A stretch of DNA of 64,000 nt from Cyprinodon diabolis (GCA_030533445.1 CM060069.1:5438716-5502715), one strand, 5' to 3'. Shown: positions 1 to 12,329, numbered from the stretch's first letter. A program made the numbers and translations. The notes: generated by a model from the letters alone, not told the origin.

Positions 1-1283
1 AAAAACTTACAATGCAGCAATTGATTTGATTCCTTCCCGCTATCATTGCAACTCTAAACCCATTACAGGGGAACAGAAGACCTCGCCTGTCCAGCCAGGC
101 CAACAATTCCCCTTTACCTCTCAAAATCCACCCGGGTGTTTACAACTAGCAACTCAGAAATGCTGGTGACACCAAAAGTTTAAAGCCCCACAGCTCTGGA
201 ACTGCAGGGATTAAAGTATTCCAGCTGGTAGCGTTTCCCCAAGGGCAAAAATAATCACTCGAAAATAAATTGACAGTAAATACATTTTAAAAAGGCAATC
301 GAAATCCCTCTTGTTTTTGACAGCCAATGGGAGCAAAGGAGAGAAACTAACAGTATTAGCCAATCAGAAGAAGAAGGGGGCGGGTCTTAGGAAAGCGTGT
401 ATCTCCTCCTCTTGTTTCTTGCACCAGATAGATTGTGATACAGTGCTACATGTAACTTCTACACGGAAAGTCACCTTGCGCCGTTTACGGCTCCATTCAA
501 CGGAGAGTTAAAAGTCATAATAAATTAAACTGAAAATGGAAAGAAGATTGAATTGCATGGAGAGGGCAAAATGAAACATGACTTAGACCATGGTCATCAA
601 GCTGCTGTTCGTGCGGCCACACAAACTACACGTTTGCCGGGAGCTACGGCAACAGCTGATGTACATGCGTCAATAACTGACTGTGTATGCGAGTTAAAAA
701 TTATGGTGTGTGCTTTCCTTGCTAAATACGACCTCTCATTCACACTAGATATAGATACACTTTCGCCGTCTTTTGGCCGTTTTTCATATTGGATTTTCAA
801 AAGTCTCATTTAGTCTTCAATCATTGATGCAATCTCTGATCCCATATCCCCACACCCCCCTGACATTGCTTCCATGGGACTGTTATACTTAGGGGTCTGA
901 GATTTTCTTTATTGGGCTACTGGGTAAAGCCTGGAACTTTACGCTATTCCTGACATTTTGAAATGAAAAAGCTTCCTGGATGGGAAGGGAAACGTCTTTA
1001 AACTTGAAAATAAAGTCCAGTGGATTGTTTTTTTTTAACTTTTTTATTGGGTATGTGTCCGTTATTCAGTGGAAATCCAGTTCAATGACTCTTTGGACAG
1101 CAAAGCTACCTGCTAATCCAAGAGGGGCTAACACCTAGCAGGACCTTTAACACTTGTCATGTTTATGTTGGGATTCTTTATTAACACAGACTCAATAAAT
1201 GTTTTTCATGGATATCAGACCCAGAGAGCAGCACTGGTCTCTCTTTGTGTAACAGTGTGAAATATGTTTCCGTCTCCCTGCAG
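1..1283. other. Intron and upstream sequence of the mef2c-like gene; no coding exon seen
   Basis: No exon with similarity to MEF2C upstream parts (MADS box, MEF2 domain, first transactivation domain) was found here, so this is most likely intron. Around 325-400 two CCAAT motifs and a short GC box (gggggcggg) lie close together, which looks promoter-like but is unproven. A short dispersed repeat (about 962-1045, with the core cctggatgggaag...aaacgtctt) recurs at about 30945-31010. Confidence 0.5.
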
Positions 1284-3825
1284 GGCTGCTGGGTTCAGAG
1301 CTTCCAAACACTATTGTCTCCAGTGTAGGTAAGGCCGTCTGCACTCTTCTCTTCAACAACTAACTAAACCGTCATCATGGTCAGAATGAGCTTCGGGTAA
1401 CAATGGATTATGTTTTCTCACAGGAAACGGCAGCTTTGGCTCTCATTGCGCCTCCCCTGGACTCATGTCTTCAGCCAGTATCTCCAAGAACATGCAGGAC
1501 AAGAGTCCTCCTCAAATGAGCATGAGCCACAAGCCTGACCTGCGGACACTGATGCCACCCAACAAGTGCTCCATCATGCCAACCGTTGTGAGTGATTCTC
1601 ATCATTTCCCATTTTTTAAAGTTAGTTGTACCTTTGTAGAGTTTTTACCTGTGGTGTCACGGCACGTTTTCAGTTCCCATGCGGTCACCATCCTTTTTAA
1701 GGCATAGGGCCACTTCAAGGGTACTGAGTCATAGGAAGATCTACGGATACTGAAGTGCAGGGGTCAGCGTTCACCTAAGCTTTGTAGATTATAAACATAT
1801 TTTTAGTTTTTATTTTCATTTCTAATATTATTTTAGACATTATCATTTTAAAATGCTCTATATAGAATTAAAAAAGAGGAGCAACAGAATAAAATAGCGT
1901 TTAGAACTCAGTCCACCGGCAAGTTATTCTAGACTCTGAGTGTCATGGTTTTGGTTCTGTTCAAGTTGTATCTCTGAGTTTTCATTGGTCTTATTTCCAT
2001 TTTTGTGTTCTAGTTATTTTTGATTTTATATGAGTTCTTAGTTTCTTGTTCGCCCTCTTGTGTCAGTCTCCTTTGCCCCAGCTCCCTTCTTGCCTCCTCT
2101 TTTCACACCTGCTCCCAATTTGCTGGGTCCATATCTGGCTGGTTTGTACTGTCACAGTGGGGTGGAGGTTTGAAGGTGGAACCAATGCGGACACAAAAGC
2201 TGAAGGTGGTTACTTGCAAATTTTAATAACAAAAAGGGTAACAAAAGCAAAAATCCAAAACTACTGAAAACAAGGAATATTCACAACAATGGCGCAAAGA
2301 AATTATGACAAACCAGCAAAGAGTGACAGAGGAGAATATATGGGAGAGGGAAACAGAGACCAGGCTAATTAGCAGATTGGGAGCAGGTGTGAACAGAGGC
2401 AGGAAGGGAGTTAGGGAAAAGGAGACTGACACAAGAGGACAAACAAGAAATATCTAAGAACTCATATACAATAAAATGAAAACTTGGAGATAAAAGTTGA
2501 ACAGATGTTGTTTTTATGTTGTGTTATGTTACAAGCATGTATTTCATTTTTACGAGCAAGAAGAGAGCATTTATATTGGGCGTAAGGTGAAGAGAATGTG
2601 ATCTATAAAACACACTCAACCTGAAAAAGAGAAATAAAAAAAGTGAAAATATAAAACACTAAAAAATTTAAAATAAATAAAAACCTAAGAAAACACTAAA
2701 GTTAGTCTCAAAATCTTTTTTGATGAAAAATTTTTCAATTTTAAGTTTTATTTCTTGATTGCATTTGTATTACATTTTTAAATCTGTTTACAAATGTGTT
2801 CTTTGCATGTTGCAACAATAATGGACCCAAATTCTCTCCATACTGGAGCAAAATCTTAAACTAACTATATAACATTCAGAATAATTTTTTTCTCGAATGT
2901 CCAGAACCAGAGAATAAATCACTCCCAGGCGGCTCAGACACCTGCAGTGTCCATCGCTGCGTCTGGCATTGGTGGTTATCCATCCGCCATCTCCTCTTAC
3001 AGCACAGGTGAGTGCAGACGCACTGATGAAAGCTGCTGAAGGCTGCAGGCCTCATTTTGAAGAGATGTTTGAGGACATATTTTTTCCCTCCCTCAGAGTT
3101 CTCCCTCGGCGGTGACCTGTCCTCTCTTTCTGGGTTTGGAGGTTCTGGTCTTGGATCAGTGACGAGCTGGCAGCAGCAGCAGCTCCACAGTCTGCAACAC
3201 TCTGCACTGGGACACATGGGGTGGGTCTTTAAAACTCTGAGTTTGTCTGCTGTTATTATCGGATCTATTTTGTTTTAAATAATGTGCTGAAATTAAAGGT
3301 TAGGTTTTTTCAATATTTGGTTTTATGGCGCAGTAATGTAACAGTAAAAACAATTGATTTGATCATTGTTCTCCAGTTATTTTGAAATGTTTTAAAAATT
3401 TCAAACATGCTGTTACCTTAACCCAGAATAAATACATTTAGATTGTTTCTAAGTAATGTGTGTGTGTCCACAGAAACTTGTGCCAGAACTCTAACCTGGA
3501 CCTCCCCTCAGTTCATCACAACCTTCACATAAAGTGTGAGCCCGCGTCTCCTCCCAGGGATCGCAGCGTCGGCGCGGTCGGGGCCGGACTAAGAGCAGGC
3601 ATGAACCCAGCCGGGTACTCCATGGGCGGCGGCCGCGGGCCGCACGAATCTGGCAGCTCCCCTGGCGACAGTGCGTCCAGCTGCGGCAGCTCATACGAAG
3701 GCAGCGAGGAGCGCGAGGATCACCATGGCAACGGTGGTTTCCTAATGCAGCCACTGCCCAATCAGGAGGAACGTCACAGCCCATCAGTAAAACGAATGAG
3801 GTTATCAGAAGGCTGGGCCTCATAA
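1284..3825 (+). CDS. mef2c: MEF2C-type transcription factor, last five coding exons (3' part of gene)
   Basis: MADS-box activator of muscle, neural-crest and neuronal genes; only the C-terminal transactivation region is in the window. Coding exons read as 1284-1328, 1424-1587, 2905-3007, 3097-3220 and 3474-3825 (stop TAA at 3823). All introns are GT-AG and the phases join without a break, giving 261 residues. Seen: KNMQDKSPPQ, KPDLRTLMPP, NQRINHSQ, GGYPSAISSYSTEFSL, DLSSLSGF, LGSVTSWQQQ, and the terminus SPSVKRMRLSEGWAS, which matches MEF2C (MEF2D and MEF2A end differently). The last exon holds IKCEPASP, fitting the phosphorylation-dependent SUMO motif (psi-KxExxSP) of the MEF2 repressive gamma region. 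The short SEDVDLLL beta exon of mammals was not seen between MPTV and NQRIN. The mef2ca/mef2cb paralog is not resolved. Confidence 0.93.
1941..2149 (-). repeat. Family C non-autonomous element, reversed truncated copy
   Basis: This begins tgtcatggtt and reads as the reverse complement of the family copy at 50283-50669. It abuts a forward copy at 2150, so the two form a fold-back pair inside a mef2c intron. The shared family ends resemble short inverted termini (TGTCACGGTT at one end, AACCCTGACA at the other). Confidence 0.65.
2150..2505 (+). repeat. Family C non-autonomous element, forward copy
   Basis: It starts tgtcacagtggggtggagg and runs through a purine-rich body to about 2505. Positions 2390-2505 are complementary, with mismatches, to 1941-2115 of the neighbouring reversed copy. 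No coding capacity is evident. Short terminal inverted ends suggest a DNA transposon derivative, but its superfamily was not identified. Confidence 0.65.
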
Positions 3826-4194
3826 TGGGAGCCGCCCTCAGGCACAGGGTGGGGGTGCAAAGAAAGTTACCATATAGTGTTATTATTATTGTTATTATTA
3901 TTAATATTATCATATTCTTCTCGTACGGAATGCATGTGCTTTATGTTTAATGGTGGCGTGTCGTTGAGGCGGCTGGTCTTGCGATACTGCAGGTCAGGAT
4001 CAGTGCACAAAACCTGAAAAAAAACTACGATTTTGGAGTTTGATCTGTGTGTCAAAATATTTTCAAGATTATTTATAATCTGAGGGGAAAAAGTTCATGC
4101 AGCAAAAGTTTACTGCATCTATAATCCATCCAAGTCACCAAATATATGATAAATATAGTCTGACCAACATCAACCATGAAATATATGAAATATA
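3826..4194 (+). other. mef2c 3' untranslated region, start
   Basis: This follows the stop codon and includes a TTA-rich microsatellite (about 3880-3912). The 3' end of the transcript could not be placed: several AT-rich stretches follow and no single poly(A) signal stands out. Confidence 0.5.
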
Positions 4195-4295
4195 CCATTT
4201 TAACAGGAAGAAACCTTCATAAGAACCAGGCTCAGTGTGAGCGGAGATCTGCTGAGACTGACTGGGGTTCGAGGAGACAGAAACAGAGATATGTC
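4195..4295 (-). repeat. L2-type LINE 3' UTR fragment
   Basis: About 100 bp matching the block aacaggaagaaacct...ccaggctcagtgtgagcgg shared by about twenty copies in this window. It is antisense relative to the LINE and lacks the tail. Confidence 0.75.
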
Positions 4296-7200
4296 AACTC
4301 ATTAAATAATACATAGTTTAATCTTCTCGGCGTCTTTCTCTCTGACCTGTCTGCTATTTAAACTGTGGTGAAATCGAAAGGGTTTTACCAAAAACTCTTT
4401 AAATCTTTTTATAATAATTATTTGGAATAAAAACTTTGTCTTTCCTTTGCTAAATCGGACCTCAGACTTTTTTACAAAAACTTTTTGACACACATTTGAA
4501 ACTTGGGAAATGTTTCTTTTTTTTCTTAATGTGTACGCTGATAGATGCGTATTATGCTTGAGATGATAGGAAGCTGGGAGGTCGGACGATGTATATTTAC
4601 TGCTTGTTTTCAGTGTGTTTAGGACAGTGTGGGGATAATAAGTCTGCTGCAAACTAATGAAAAGGTCAAGAAGTCTGGTACTCTGTACAGCGAAGCTGCT
4701 GGTGAGGATCTGTGCTCGTGCACTCGGTCTGCAGTTCTTATGCAAGCTGCGTTGCAGGTTCAACACAAACAAACGCTTTAAATGTTTTGAACAAGAAAAG
4801 ACGAAGGAATTGAGAGGGAAATAAGCTGAGGAAACAAGTAGGAAAAGAGTGAAGCAGAAGGTGCTGATAAGGGGGATTTTCGACTAACAGAGGAACAGTT
4901 TTATTGGAAGTTTAAAAGCAACATAGAAGCTGCTATCGGTTCTGTTATTCGAAAGGCTTGAGGACAGGCGGGGGTGTTGAGATGGTTGTAGAGAGGTCTG
5001 TGGGAGCGAAGGCAACAGGTTGCTTGGTAATTAAACATTGTATACATTTATTTGATACTGAGATACTCAGTGTTTCATTAGCTTTCTGAGTTGTGTGGCT
5101 AAAAACAATCCAGAGAGCTAAAAACCGAGGACAAAAGGAGCAGAGGAGGCTGGATCTGAACCTGAGAAACAAACTGTGAAAATGAACCACTACAGAATAA
5201 CCATTGTTCCATGTTTTCTTTTGTTTCCTAATGACTGCTGGGTGTAAACTGGAATCACAGCTGCTGTGGCAGCAAATAAGTTTCAACTAAAACCTCAAAA
5301 AACAGCTACATTTAGAAAGTGTGATGTGGGACACCTAGAGACAAACTTTTGAACTACAGCCAAATAACTCCAACCCATTTACCCCTGGAATATGATAGCC
5401 ATAAACTAGTGTAAAAGTAGAAACATTAGGCTTGTTTATTATAGATTTTGTGGAGTTTATTTTTTTTTATTATTTATGTAAAAAAAAAAAAAAAAGGTAC
5501 AAAAGGGAAAAAGTTAGAAATGTGTGTCTCTAAAAGCAACGCTTCTTCAAAATGGTTAGATGGTTTCCATTAAAACACTAAATATGCTTTTTACTATGTT
5601 CTTCATCTTTAAAATCAATTAGACGTTAAATGACAGTTCTGCTTTTTATGCTCCTGTGGTTCTAATGAGTCTCTAGTCACTAAATCATTGCAATCCTCTG
5701 CATGTTTTTTGGCCATTTATTTAATGCTAATACTTCTCAGCCCATTCCTTTGTTGATCCCTCTGTTGTGGTTCCCTTTCACTGTTTTCTTTCTAGTCCAC
5801 ACTAAGTTAGATTTCGGTTTTGGCCATTTTTCCCACTGTAACACAAGTTTTTACAAAATGATAACGGAGCAACGCTGTGATATTGGTCAGAGCTATGGAA
5901 AGAGTTAGGTGCACAAACCAGTGATGTTCTGTTTTAGAAACGAAGGTTTCCTTTGTTATTTTGACTAAGGCATGTTTTATTGAGCTCTGCGGTCCACTCC
6001 TATCTGAGGTATAAACACAAAAGGAAGCTCAACATTTTAGAGGCTGGTGTCAGACCCTGTGACAGTTTACAGCAGCAAACACAACAGCTGCACACTTGTT
6101 CATTAACATTTGCAGGAAGCGCAAATTACTCAGGTCATTTATTTAAAGGAATATCCTATTAGAGTGATGCTGTGATGATTTAATGTAAGTAACCTGGTAT
6201 TATTAGCAGGATGTACATTTATGCAAATGTTATTTGAAATGGTATCTCAAGGCACTAATATTTACAATATCCAGTTTTAAAGAAATAGAAAACCCATACC
6301 AACCAATGCAAACATGTAAAATCAGATCATAAAACACAGTCATTTACATAAAGTCTAAATAATTTGGCCTAATAGCTTAGAAAACGTATCCCACTAAAAA
6401 ACAAATGAAACCTCTACTTCCAGATGTAGACCTTGTCTGAATATGAGATCTGAGAAATGTTCAGAAAAAGAAAGCTGGATGTTTTGATTAAATATATTCA
6501 GGCATCATTATGGACGTTTTTTTTGTTGTTTTTTTATGACTTCCAAGCATTTTTGAAATTGTTGAATTTAAAGTTCTAGTAGAACAACAATCTTTTTTGT
6601 TTTTGTTTTTTTGCATTCTAAAATTAGGCTAAAAAAAAATCATGGTCAGCAACTGAATCTGTTTGTCTCCTTTTATGAGATATAAAACACCAATAAATAG
6701 TTGAACTTTGCAGCTACCTCTGTTTATGTAGCCATTTTAATTTAGAGGCTGAGGTTGGTTAAAAACCTGCTAGGCTATTCCAGCTTTTAAACATGAAGCT
6801 CAGTCATTTCCACCCCAAAATGCCCGCACCCTATTTCAGTCAGTCTGACACCAGCCACACATCCAGTTTTTTGTTTGTTTTATTTAATAAAGCAAGACTG
6901 CTATAAATATCCCCGCTAGTGTTTTACTTTTGCTTCCTTTGTTTTTTTTTTGTGTATTAAAGAGACAGGGGTGGCTGGGGGTTCTAATTTGAATATTTTT
7001 GCTTTAAACTGTATATTTGGAGCTCGACCCCTCAGCCACTCTTTATTTTTTTCTGCTAGCACCACAATTTGTTTAGAAAATGGTGGAGCAACACATGTTG
7101 CTGTTCATTAGCTACATATTCTCTGTGTCAGACTGAAAAGATGTGAGGAAAATGAGCCAGGAGCTCATCTCTAGGCTCCAGGTGGCGCCAGCTGACTGCA

Positions 7201-7714
7201 GGTGAAGGTAGGAGGCTGGCTTTAAGAGAGGATGTAAACTAAGCAGCTCCACTTATGTGCACATAAATCTGGATCTTTGTCTGGTACCTAAAAAGCTCTA
7301 ATAAAAATTGTTGTACTTTTTTTTAACTGGTGACATTAATAAATGTCTTCTGATCAAAACAATGTAAGATTTTGATCGCCCCATCACATATGCTTCCAGC
7401 TATTGGGCTTAGATTTACCCAGGAATTGTTAGCGGCATGAGCGGGCCTTCTGTCGCCACCTGACTCAACAGTGAACCAGGTGCTCATCGTTTGTTGCAGA
7501 ACTCCCTCACTCAGATCTGTGGTAGTGTTTGTATTTTGCAGAAAATAAAAAAAATGCCCATGTTTTGTTTCAGCCATCAGTGTGGTTTTTTGTGTTTGGG
7601 TTTCATTTCCTCCAGGCATTTATTTAAATGTTTCAATGTAGTTTTTATGGCACCAATTCACAGAGAAATTTCAATAAGACAGTAAAGTCGTTAGATTTTT
7701 CTTTTAAGAAAAAA
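4296..7714. other. Intergenic, no gene recognised
   Basis: AT-rich sequence with poly-T/poly-A tracts near 5460-5500 and 6515-6610. The open frames here are short, overlap on both strands and show no recognisable domain. Part may be distal mef2c 3' UTR. Confidence 0.4.
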
Positions 7715-9790
7715 ATAGCTGATTACATTGAGTTATTGACTTGCAGGACACAGTCTTCCTGGATGAGCGTGCAGCAATGATATTCCCTTTTATTTTGTTT
7801 TTGACTCCTTAGCACCGATTCACAGTGCTCACTCACGCCGAACATGCATCCTGCAACAGTGGAGAGAAAAAAACTCCCTTTTAACACGAAGAAATCTCCG
7901 GCAGAACCAGGCTCAGTTTGAGCGGCCATCTGCTGAGGCCGACTGACGTTCAAGGAGAAAGAAGCAGACATACAGAAAGAAGAAATTCAAAAGATAACTG
8001 TAAACTACCTCCACGGGTGGCTCTGTCTGAAAAAGACACAGTTAAGCAGCCAAGCTCTGAGCCAGTTTTCATGTCAAAGGATGAAAGAGAGCACATAATG
8101 TTACAATAAATTATTTTTAAAAAAGATGAGCCCATGGAGAAAATTAGAAACGAGACTAAACACACAAACTGTCTAATCCTACCAATTGGGAGGATATATA
8201 TAGGAAAGAGAATTGTCCCTATCGCCTTAGGTAGTACTCCACCGTTAACCAAGGAGGGATTTATCATTAACATAAACAGAAATCTGTCAGACAAATAAGA
8301 TTCAAACCAGCCTAGCGCTGTTCCCTCGATTCCTAAAAATAGACTTTCTAAAAGAATATTTTGATCAAGCACTGACAATAACAGGACAGGTACAGGGACA
8401 AGTCCATTATCTGAGGCCATGAGAATATCATTAGTGATTTTCACCAGAGCTGAGCTCTTCAAAAAGTTCATTAACGTTTAGGTGGCTACACGCTTGTTTA
8501 GGAACTATTTTCTCAAAAAAGTTAGATGATAAAGGAAGATTAGATATAGGTGTATAATTGACCAAGTCATCTGGGTCAAAAGACAATTTCCGAGGTAAAG
8601 GTTTAATCACAGCTACCTTAAAAGCCTGAGGTACATATCCCTGTAACAGGGATAGATTAATCACATCTATAATGGAGGAGGAGATCAGAGGGACTACTTT
8701 CCTAAATAACCTGGTTGGAACTGGATCTAACATACAAGTTGAAGGCTTAGATGAAGACAATAATTTTTCTAACTCTGAAACTTCAACTGGATGAATACAG
8801 CCTAAACCGCTGAAGATAGGTGGTGGTGCCTATCTTCAGCTGTCTACAGATGAGAGCTGGGGTCCACCCTGAACAGGTCGCCAGTCCATCGCAGGGCAAC
8901 ACAAAGACAAACCGAAATAATAACCGTTCACACTCGCATCTAAGGAGAGTTTAGAGAAGCCAGTTAACCTAACAGCCATGTTGTTGGACTGTGGGAGGAA
9001 GCCAGGGTACCCAGAGAGAATCCATGCATTCTCAGGGAGAACATGCAAACTACATGGATACAGACCCCGAGAATTGGACCCAGAACCTTCTTGCTGAAAG
9101 ACAGCAATGCTACCTACTGTTCCACTAAGCAACCCAATTATCTTATGCTTAATAGCATAAATCTCATTTATAAATATTATCATAAAATTTTTACTTCTAA
9201 GAGCAGGGGGTGGACAGTTCAACAGATCTATAGCTTGGGGTGAGTTTGGCAACTACATTAAAAATAAATCTAAGATTATTCTAATTCTATATCTAATGAA
9301 GATAAATATGGTGTTCTTGATTTACAAAGGGTTGTTTTATACAGCAGTAAACTGTTTTTTTGAAGACTAGGTAGGATTCCTTTCCAGTTGATATTATACT
9401 CCAAAGTGTATTAAAACAAGGAGCCAGCCTCCTATTAAAAAAGTCCTTCTTTATTTAAGGGCTACGTTGACTAAGCAGTGCAGAGATGAGAAGTAATCTC
9501 ATCAACAAAATCATAGTTTTTTTGTAGGATGAATAATTTAAATTACGCCCTCTGCAGTATTGTTCAGAGATACAGAGGAGATAAAAAGTGGAACAGATTC
9601 TTTATAATTTATAACTGCATTATGTGATAATGATCTACCAAGGTAAAAGTTTGAAATATTATTATTTCTTCTTGGTTAATGTCATATGTAAGCACAAGGT
9701 CCAATGTATTACGATTAGAATGTGTGGGACCACGCATATTTTAAACAAAACCAATAAAGTCTAAAAAAATATTAACCTCTCAAAACCCAC
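7715..9790 (-). mobile_element. L2-type non-LTR retrotransposon, degenerate, longest copy
   Basis: Read on the minus strand, 9790 to about 9600 gives an endonuclease-domain remnant (GPTHSNRNTLDLVLTYD). Next come LINE-like coding remnants near 9240-9130, then a reverse-transcriptase segment from about 8810 to 8430 (SSSKPSTCMLDPVPTRLF, GYVPQAFKVAVIKPL, YTPISNLP). Further RT sequence runs to about 8150 (ALVKITNDILMASDNGL, GTALGWFESYLSDRF). The FADD box region is not intact, and frameshifts and stops break the frame. The 3' UTR follows to 7715. A second repeat interrupts it at about 8821-9115. The motif order matches L2/Rex-like fish LINEs. It is not able to move by itself. Confidence 0.85.
8821..9115 (-). 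repeat. RTE-like retroposon tail inserted in the L2 copy
   Basis: It matches the copy at 63255-63575 in the opposite orientation, sharing ttgccctgcgatggactgg, cttcctcccacagtccaa and the ggagaacatgcaaac block. This is a very common fish repeat whose complete copies end in a GGAT-type microsatellite, as in Rex3/RTE elements; that assignment is from memory of the family. It splits the L2 element between its RT and upstream coding parts. Confidence 0.7.
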
Positions 9791-10023
9791 CGGGTCACCG
9801 GCAGCCCATTTTAAACCATTTAAAGTATTTAAAGGTATATTGAAGGATTCTCTTTTTCTGGGTGCATCATCAAAATAAGTGGTCCTTCTAATTGTCAGTC
9901 ATTCTGGTGAAATATTTATGTAAGGCCATACTACATGCTCGTCCTCAGTTAACTGTCTTTTTCACTTTTATGTGCTGAGTAACAGTTTCAGCCATTGAAA
10001 CTCGCCTTTCTCACTGCGGTTGT

Positions 10024-10245
10024 TTGAAAATGGCAGAGGTTTGTAAGAGAAAAAGTGTCTATGAAGTGTATGAGAAGAAAAGAAAGGCCTCAGAGGAGAG
10101 AAACTACCAGAGTGTTTTTGGGAGATTCTTTCCCACACTGAAAGCACAGCTCGGGCTTCCCACTGATGCCTCGGTTGCAAAGTTTTTACTCGACAGGCAA
10201 AGTTTGGCATGCTATTTGGAGAAATCCCTTTCACATCACTGCTAG
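10024..10245 (+). CDS. Small unrecognised open frame, possible transposon-derived exon
   Basis: 73 codons, read from an in-frame start; the usable product may begin at MAEVCKRKSVYEVYEKKRK (10030). It is rich in lysine and arginine at the N terminus, then has FFPTLKAQLGLPTDASVAKFLLDR, a helix-like stretch of the sort seen in first exons of fish transposon or zinc-finger proteins. No splice partner or catalytic domain was found nearby. It may be a relic exon; function unknown. Confidence 0.3.
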   Translation: MKMAEVCKRKSVYEVYEKKRKASEERNYQSVFGRFFPTLKAQLGLPTDASVAKFLLDRQSLACYLEKSLSHHC

Positions 10246-11356
10246 TAAAACGTATCTACCTCTATACTGTAACTTTCCAGGGAAGATCAGTTTATTTATT
10301 TTTTAATTTGCATCTTTACTATTTCTACAGTGGCCACAGATCTTTATTTACCCCACAAGCATCTCCAAATTTCCACTGTAGCACACACACATACAAACAT
10401 GTAATGTGATAATTAATGAACAAGTATTTGTGGGGAAACTTTTTATTTATAAATATGGGTGAGATGAGATACATCCGAGCGTCCTTCTTATCATTGAGAG
10501 CATGAGCGCATCCTTGAGGAGAAATGGGCTCACACTCTCACACATGTTTGAAAGGCGTTCCCTCTCAGGAGCAGGTACAGGGTTGTGCATGTGTGGAGAG
10601 GGCAGGTTTTTTCAAAAAATTGCGAACATCCTCCACCTTTAAGGTATCGCCTTCAATGTCAGCTTGAATTTTCAAATCCCCCACTATGATGACTAAATCA
10701 GTCATCGAAGTCTGAAAACTGATCTAATAATTCAGAGTGGTGGACCTGGTGGACGATTCAAAGTTAAAAACAGAAGTTTTGTTGCTTTGCAAATTGGATA
10801 AAGGAAACTAAGGGGTACATTTTTAAATGGTGCACCTAACGTAAACATTAAGAAACCCTAAAGTGCACAGAGGGAAAACTATTTCAGTTGTTAATCTAAT
10901 CTTTAACTTGCTTAACATTACGATGAAAAATCGTTATACAGAAATTAAGGGCAATGCAAAAGCATTTTAACCTTTCAAAACTTCAGCATGTCCTATCGTC
11001 TGACCACAAACCTCTACTTTACTGAGATTTAATGTGATGAAATCTCATTAAATTTTGTGTATACAAAATGACAACATTTCCAAGAAGTTCCCAGCTGAGA
11101 GGCTACATGTTGTGTTTAAGTTTTTCTAAGGAGACACAGCAGCAAACATGGAGAGAAGTGCTAAAACATAATAAAACCTGCTGCTTGCAGCATCAGGTGG
11201 AGGAATTTAACCATGAACAAGGGAGCTTGTCAGTGTTGATCGGGGAATGGATAGAGCTAAATACAGGAAAATCCTGGAAGAAAATCTGTCATTTCAATTT
11301 GTATCCCGAGTGTGTTGTCTTACTCTGAAATAGGAAGACAACACACAAAACAAAAT

Positions 11357-11406
11357 GATAACAAATGTGAAAAACAAAATGAATTTTGTTTTTCACATTT
11401 GTTATC
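11357..11406. repeat. Perfect inverted repeat, 24-bp arms, 2-base loop
   Basis: The left arm begins GATAACAAATGTG and the right arm ends CACATTTGTTATC. The arms pair without mismatch and the centre is GA. Such a tight loop favours a palindromic element core or cruciform over a microRNA precursor. Confidence 0.95.
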
Positions 11407-11910
11407 TTTCCCTTTGTCCCCTCCGCTTTGCTCAGTATCTGTATTTCATCCATCTTTTCCAAAGATCTTATTTGGTATTTTTGGCCCATACAAAACTTGC
11501 AATGAGGAGATCCTTATTCACTTACTTATAAACCCCCAAAGCCTGAAGTTTTCCCAGAAAGTCCATTAAAAAAGCAACAACAAAAAAACTGCCTAAATGA
11601 CTGATTTCTAATCCTCTGTATAAAATCAAAAAAATTCAAAGCTGAATTCAAAATGACCCAGAAGTATTCCCATCTTTAAGTGGACAACAAAAGAAACCTA
11701 CCTTTGAATATTGGTACACACGGTACTGTATATGATCTCTAACATCCCTTTTGGCATGAAAACAAACTCATAGCTCTCCGCTTGGTTATTTCTTTCCCAA
11801 ACAGAACCACCTCTGGAGTTAGTTTAACGTTACATTTTCTAACACAGAAACTATGTCTGGATCAGTGTTTCTATGTTCCTTTTTCTATGTGAGCTTCTGT
11901 CTACCTGAAC

Positions 11911-12145
11911 TGCCAGTTGGCATCTGCAGAAGGAAGCTCACAGTGAGTCTGTTCTGCTGGAGGTTTCTTCCTGTTCAAAGGAAGTTTCCTCTCCACTGTT
12001 GCTAAAAGCAGGCTCAGTGTGAGGGATTGCTGCAAAGTTAACAGGACAATGCAAGCAAATATCTTCTTGTATATGTGGTCATCCTGATGCAATCAGCTGG
12101 TGTCTCCTAGATAGAAAACTTTGAACTCTTAATCTGACAGTGGTA
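11911..12145 (+). repeat. L2-type LINE 3' UTR fragment
   Basis: Sense orientation: gttctgctggaggtttcttcc, then ctctccactgttgct, then cagctggtgtctcctagatag and aatctgacag. It is cut before the microsatellite tail. Confidence 0.8.
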
Positions 12146-12329
12146 CAAATATTCCTAGGTTTGACCATGCTGCCGTTGCAGGTAGGAAGACCACCCTATT
12201 TAAGCAAACACATGATACAGTATGTTAGAAAAATTATCCTTACATCGTAACAAGTAATGCTTTAACACATGTTGGGTTCCTGCTGAGCCCAAAGCTGATA
12301 AACTTCTAAGTATCACAATTGCTGCTGAT

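Larger units (their letters stand above)
9791..11910. other. Non-coding, AT-rich, with a perfect 24-bp hairpin
   Basis: Apart from the small open frame at 10024-10245, no gene or assigned repeat was recognised. Positions 11357-11380 and 11383-11406 are perfect reverse complements separated by two bases. Confidence 0.5.

Noticed and set aside
3491..3913. 140-codon minus-strand open frame
   Set aside because: It overlaps the last mef2c exon, has no motif and results from GC-rich coding sequence on the other strand.
7918..8109. Open frame of 63 codons with similar frames at 19580, 26946 and 45842
   Set aside because: All lie in the L2 3' UTR and recur because the repeat recurs; not a gene family.
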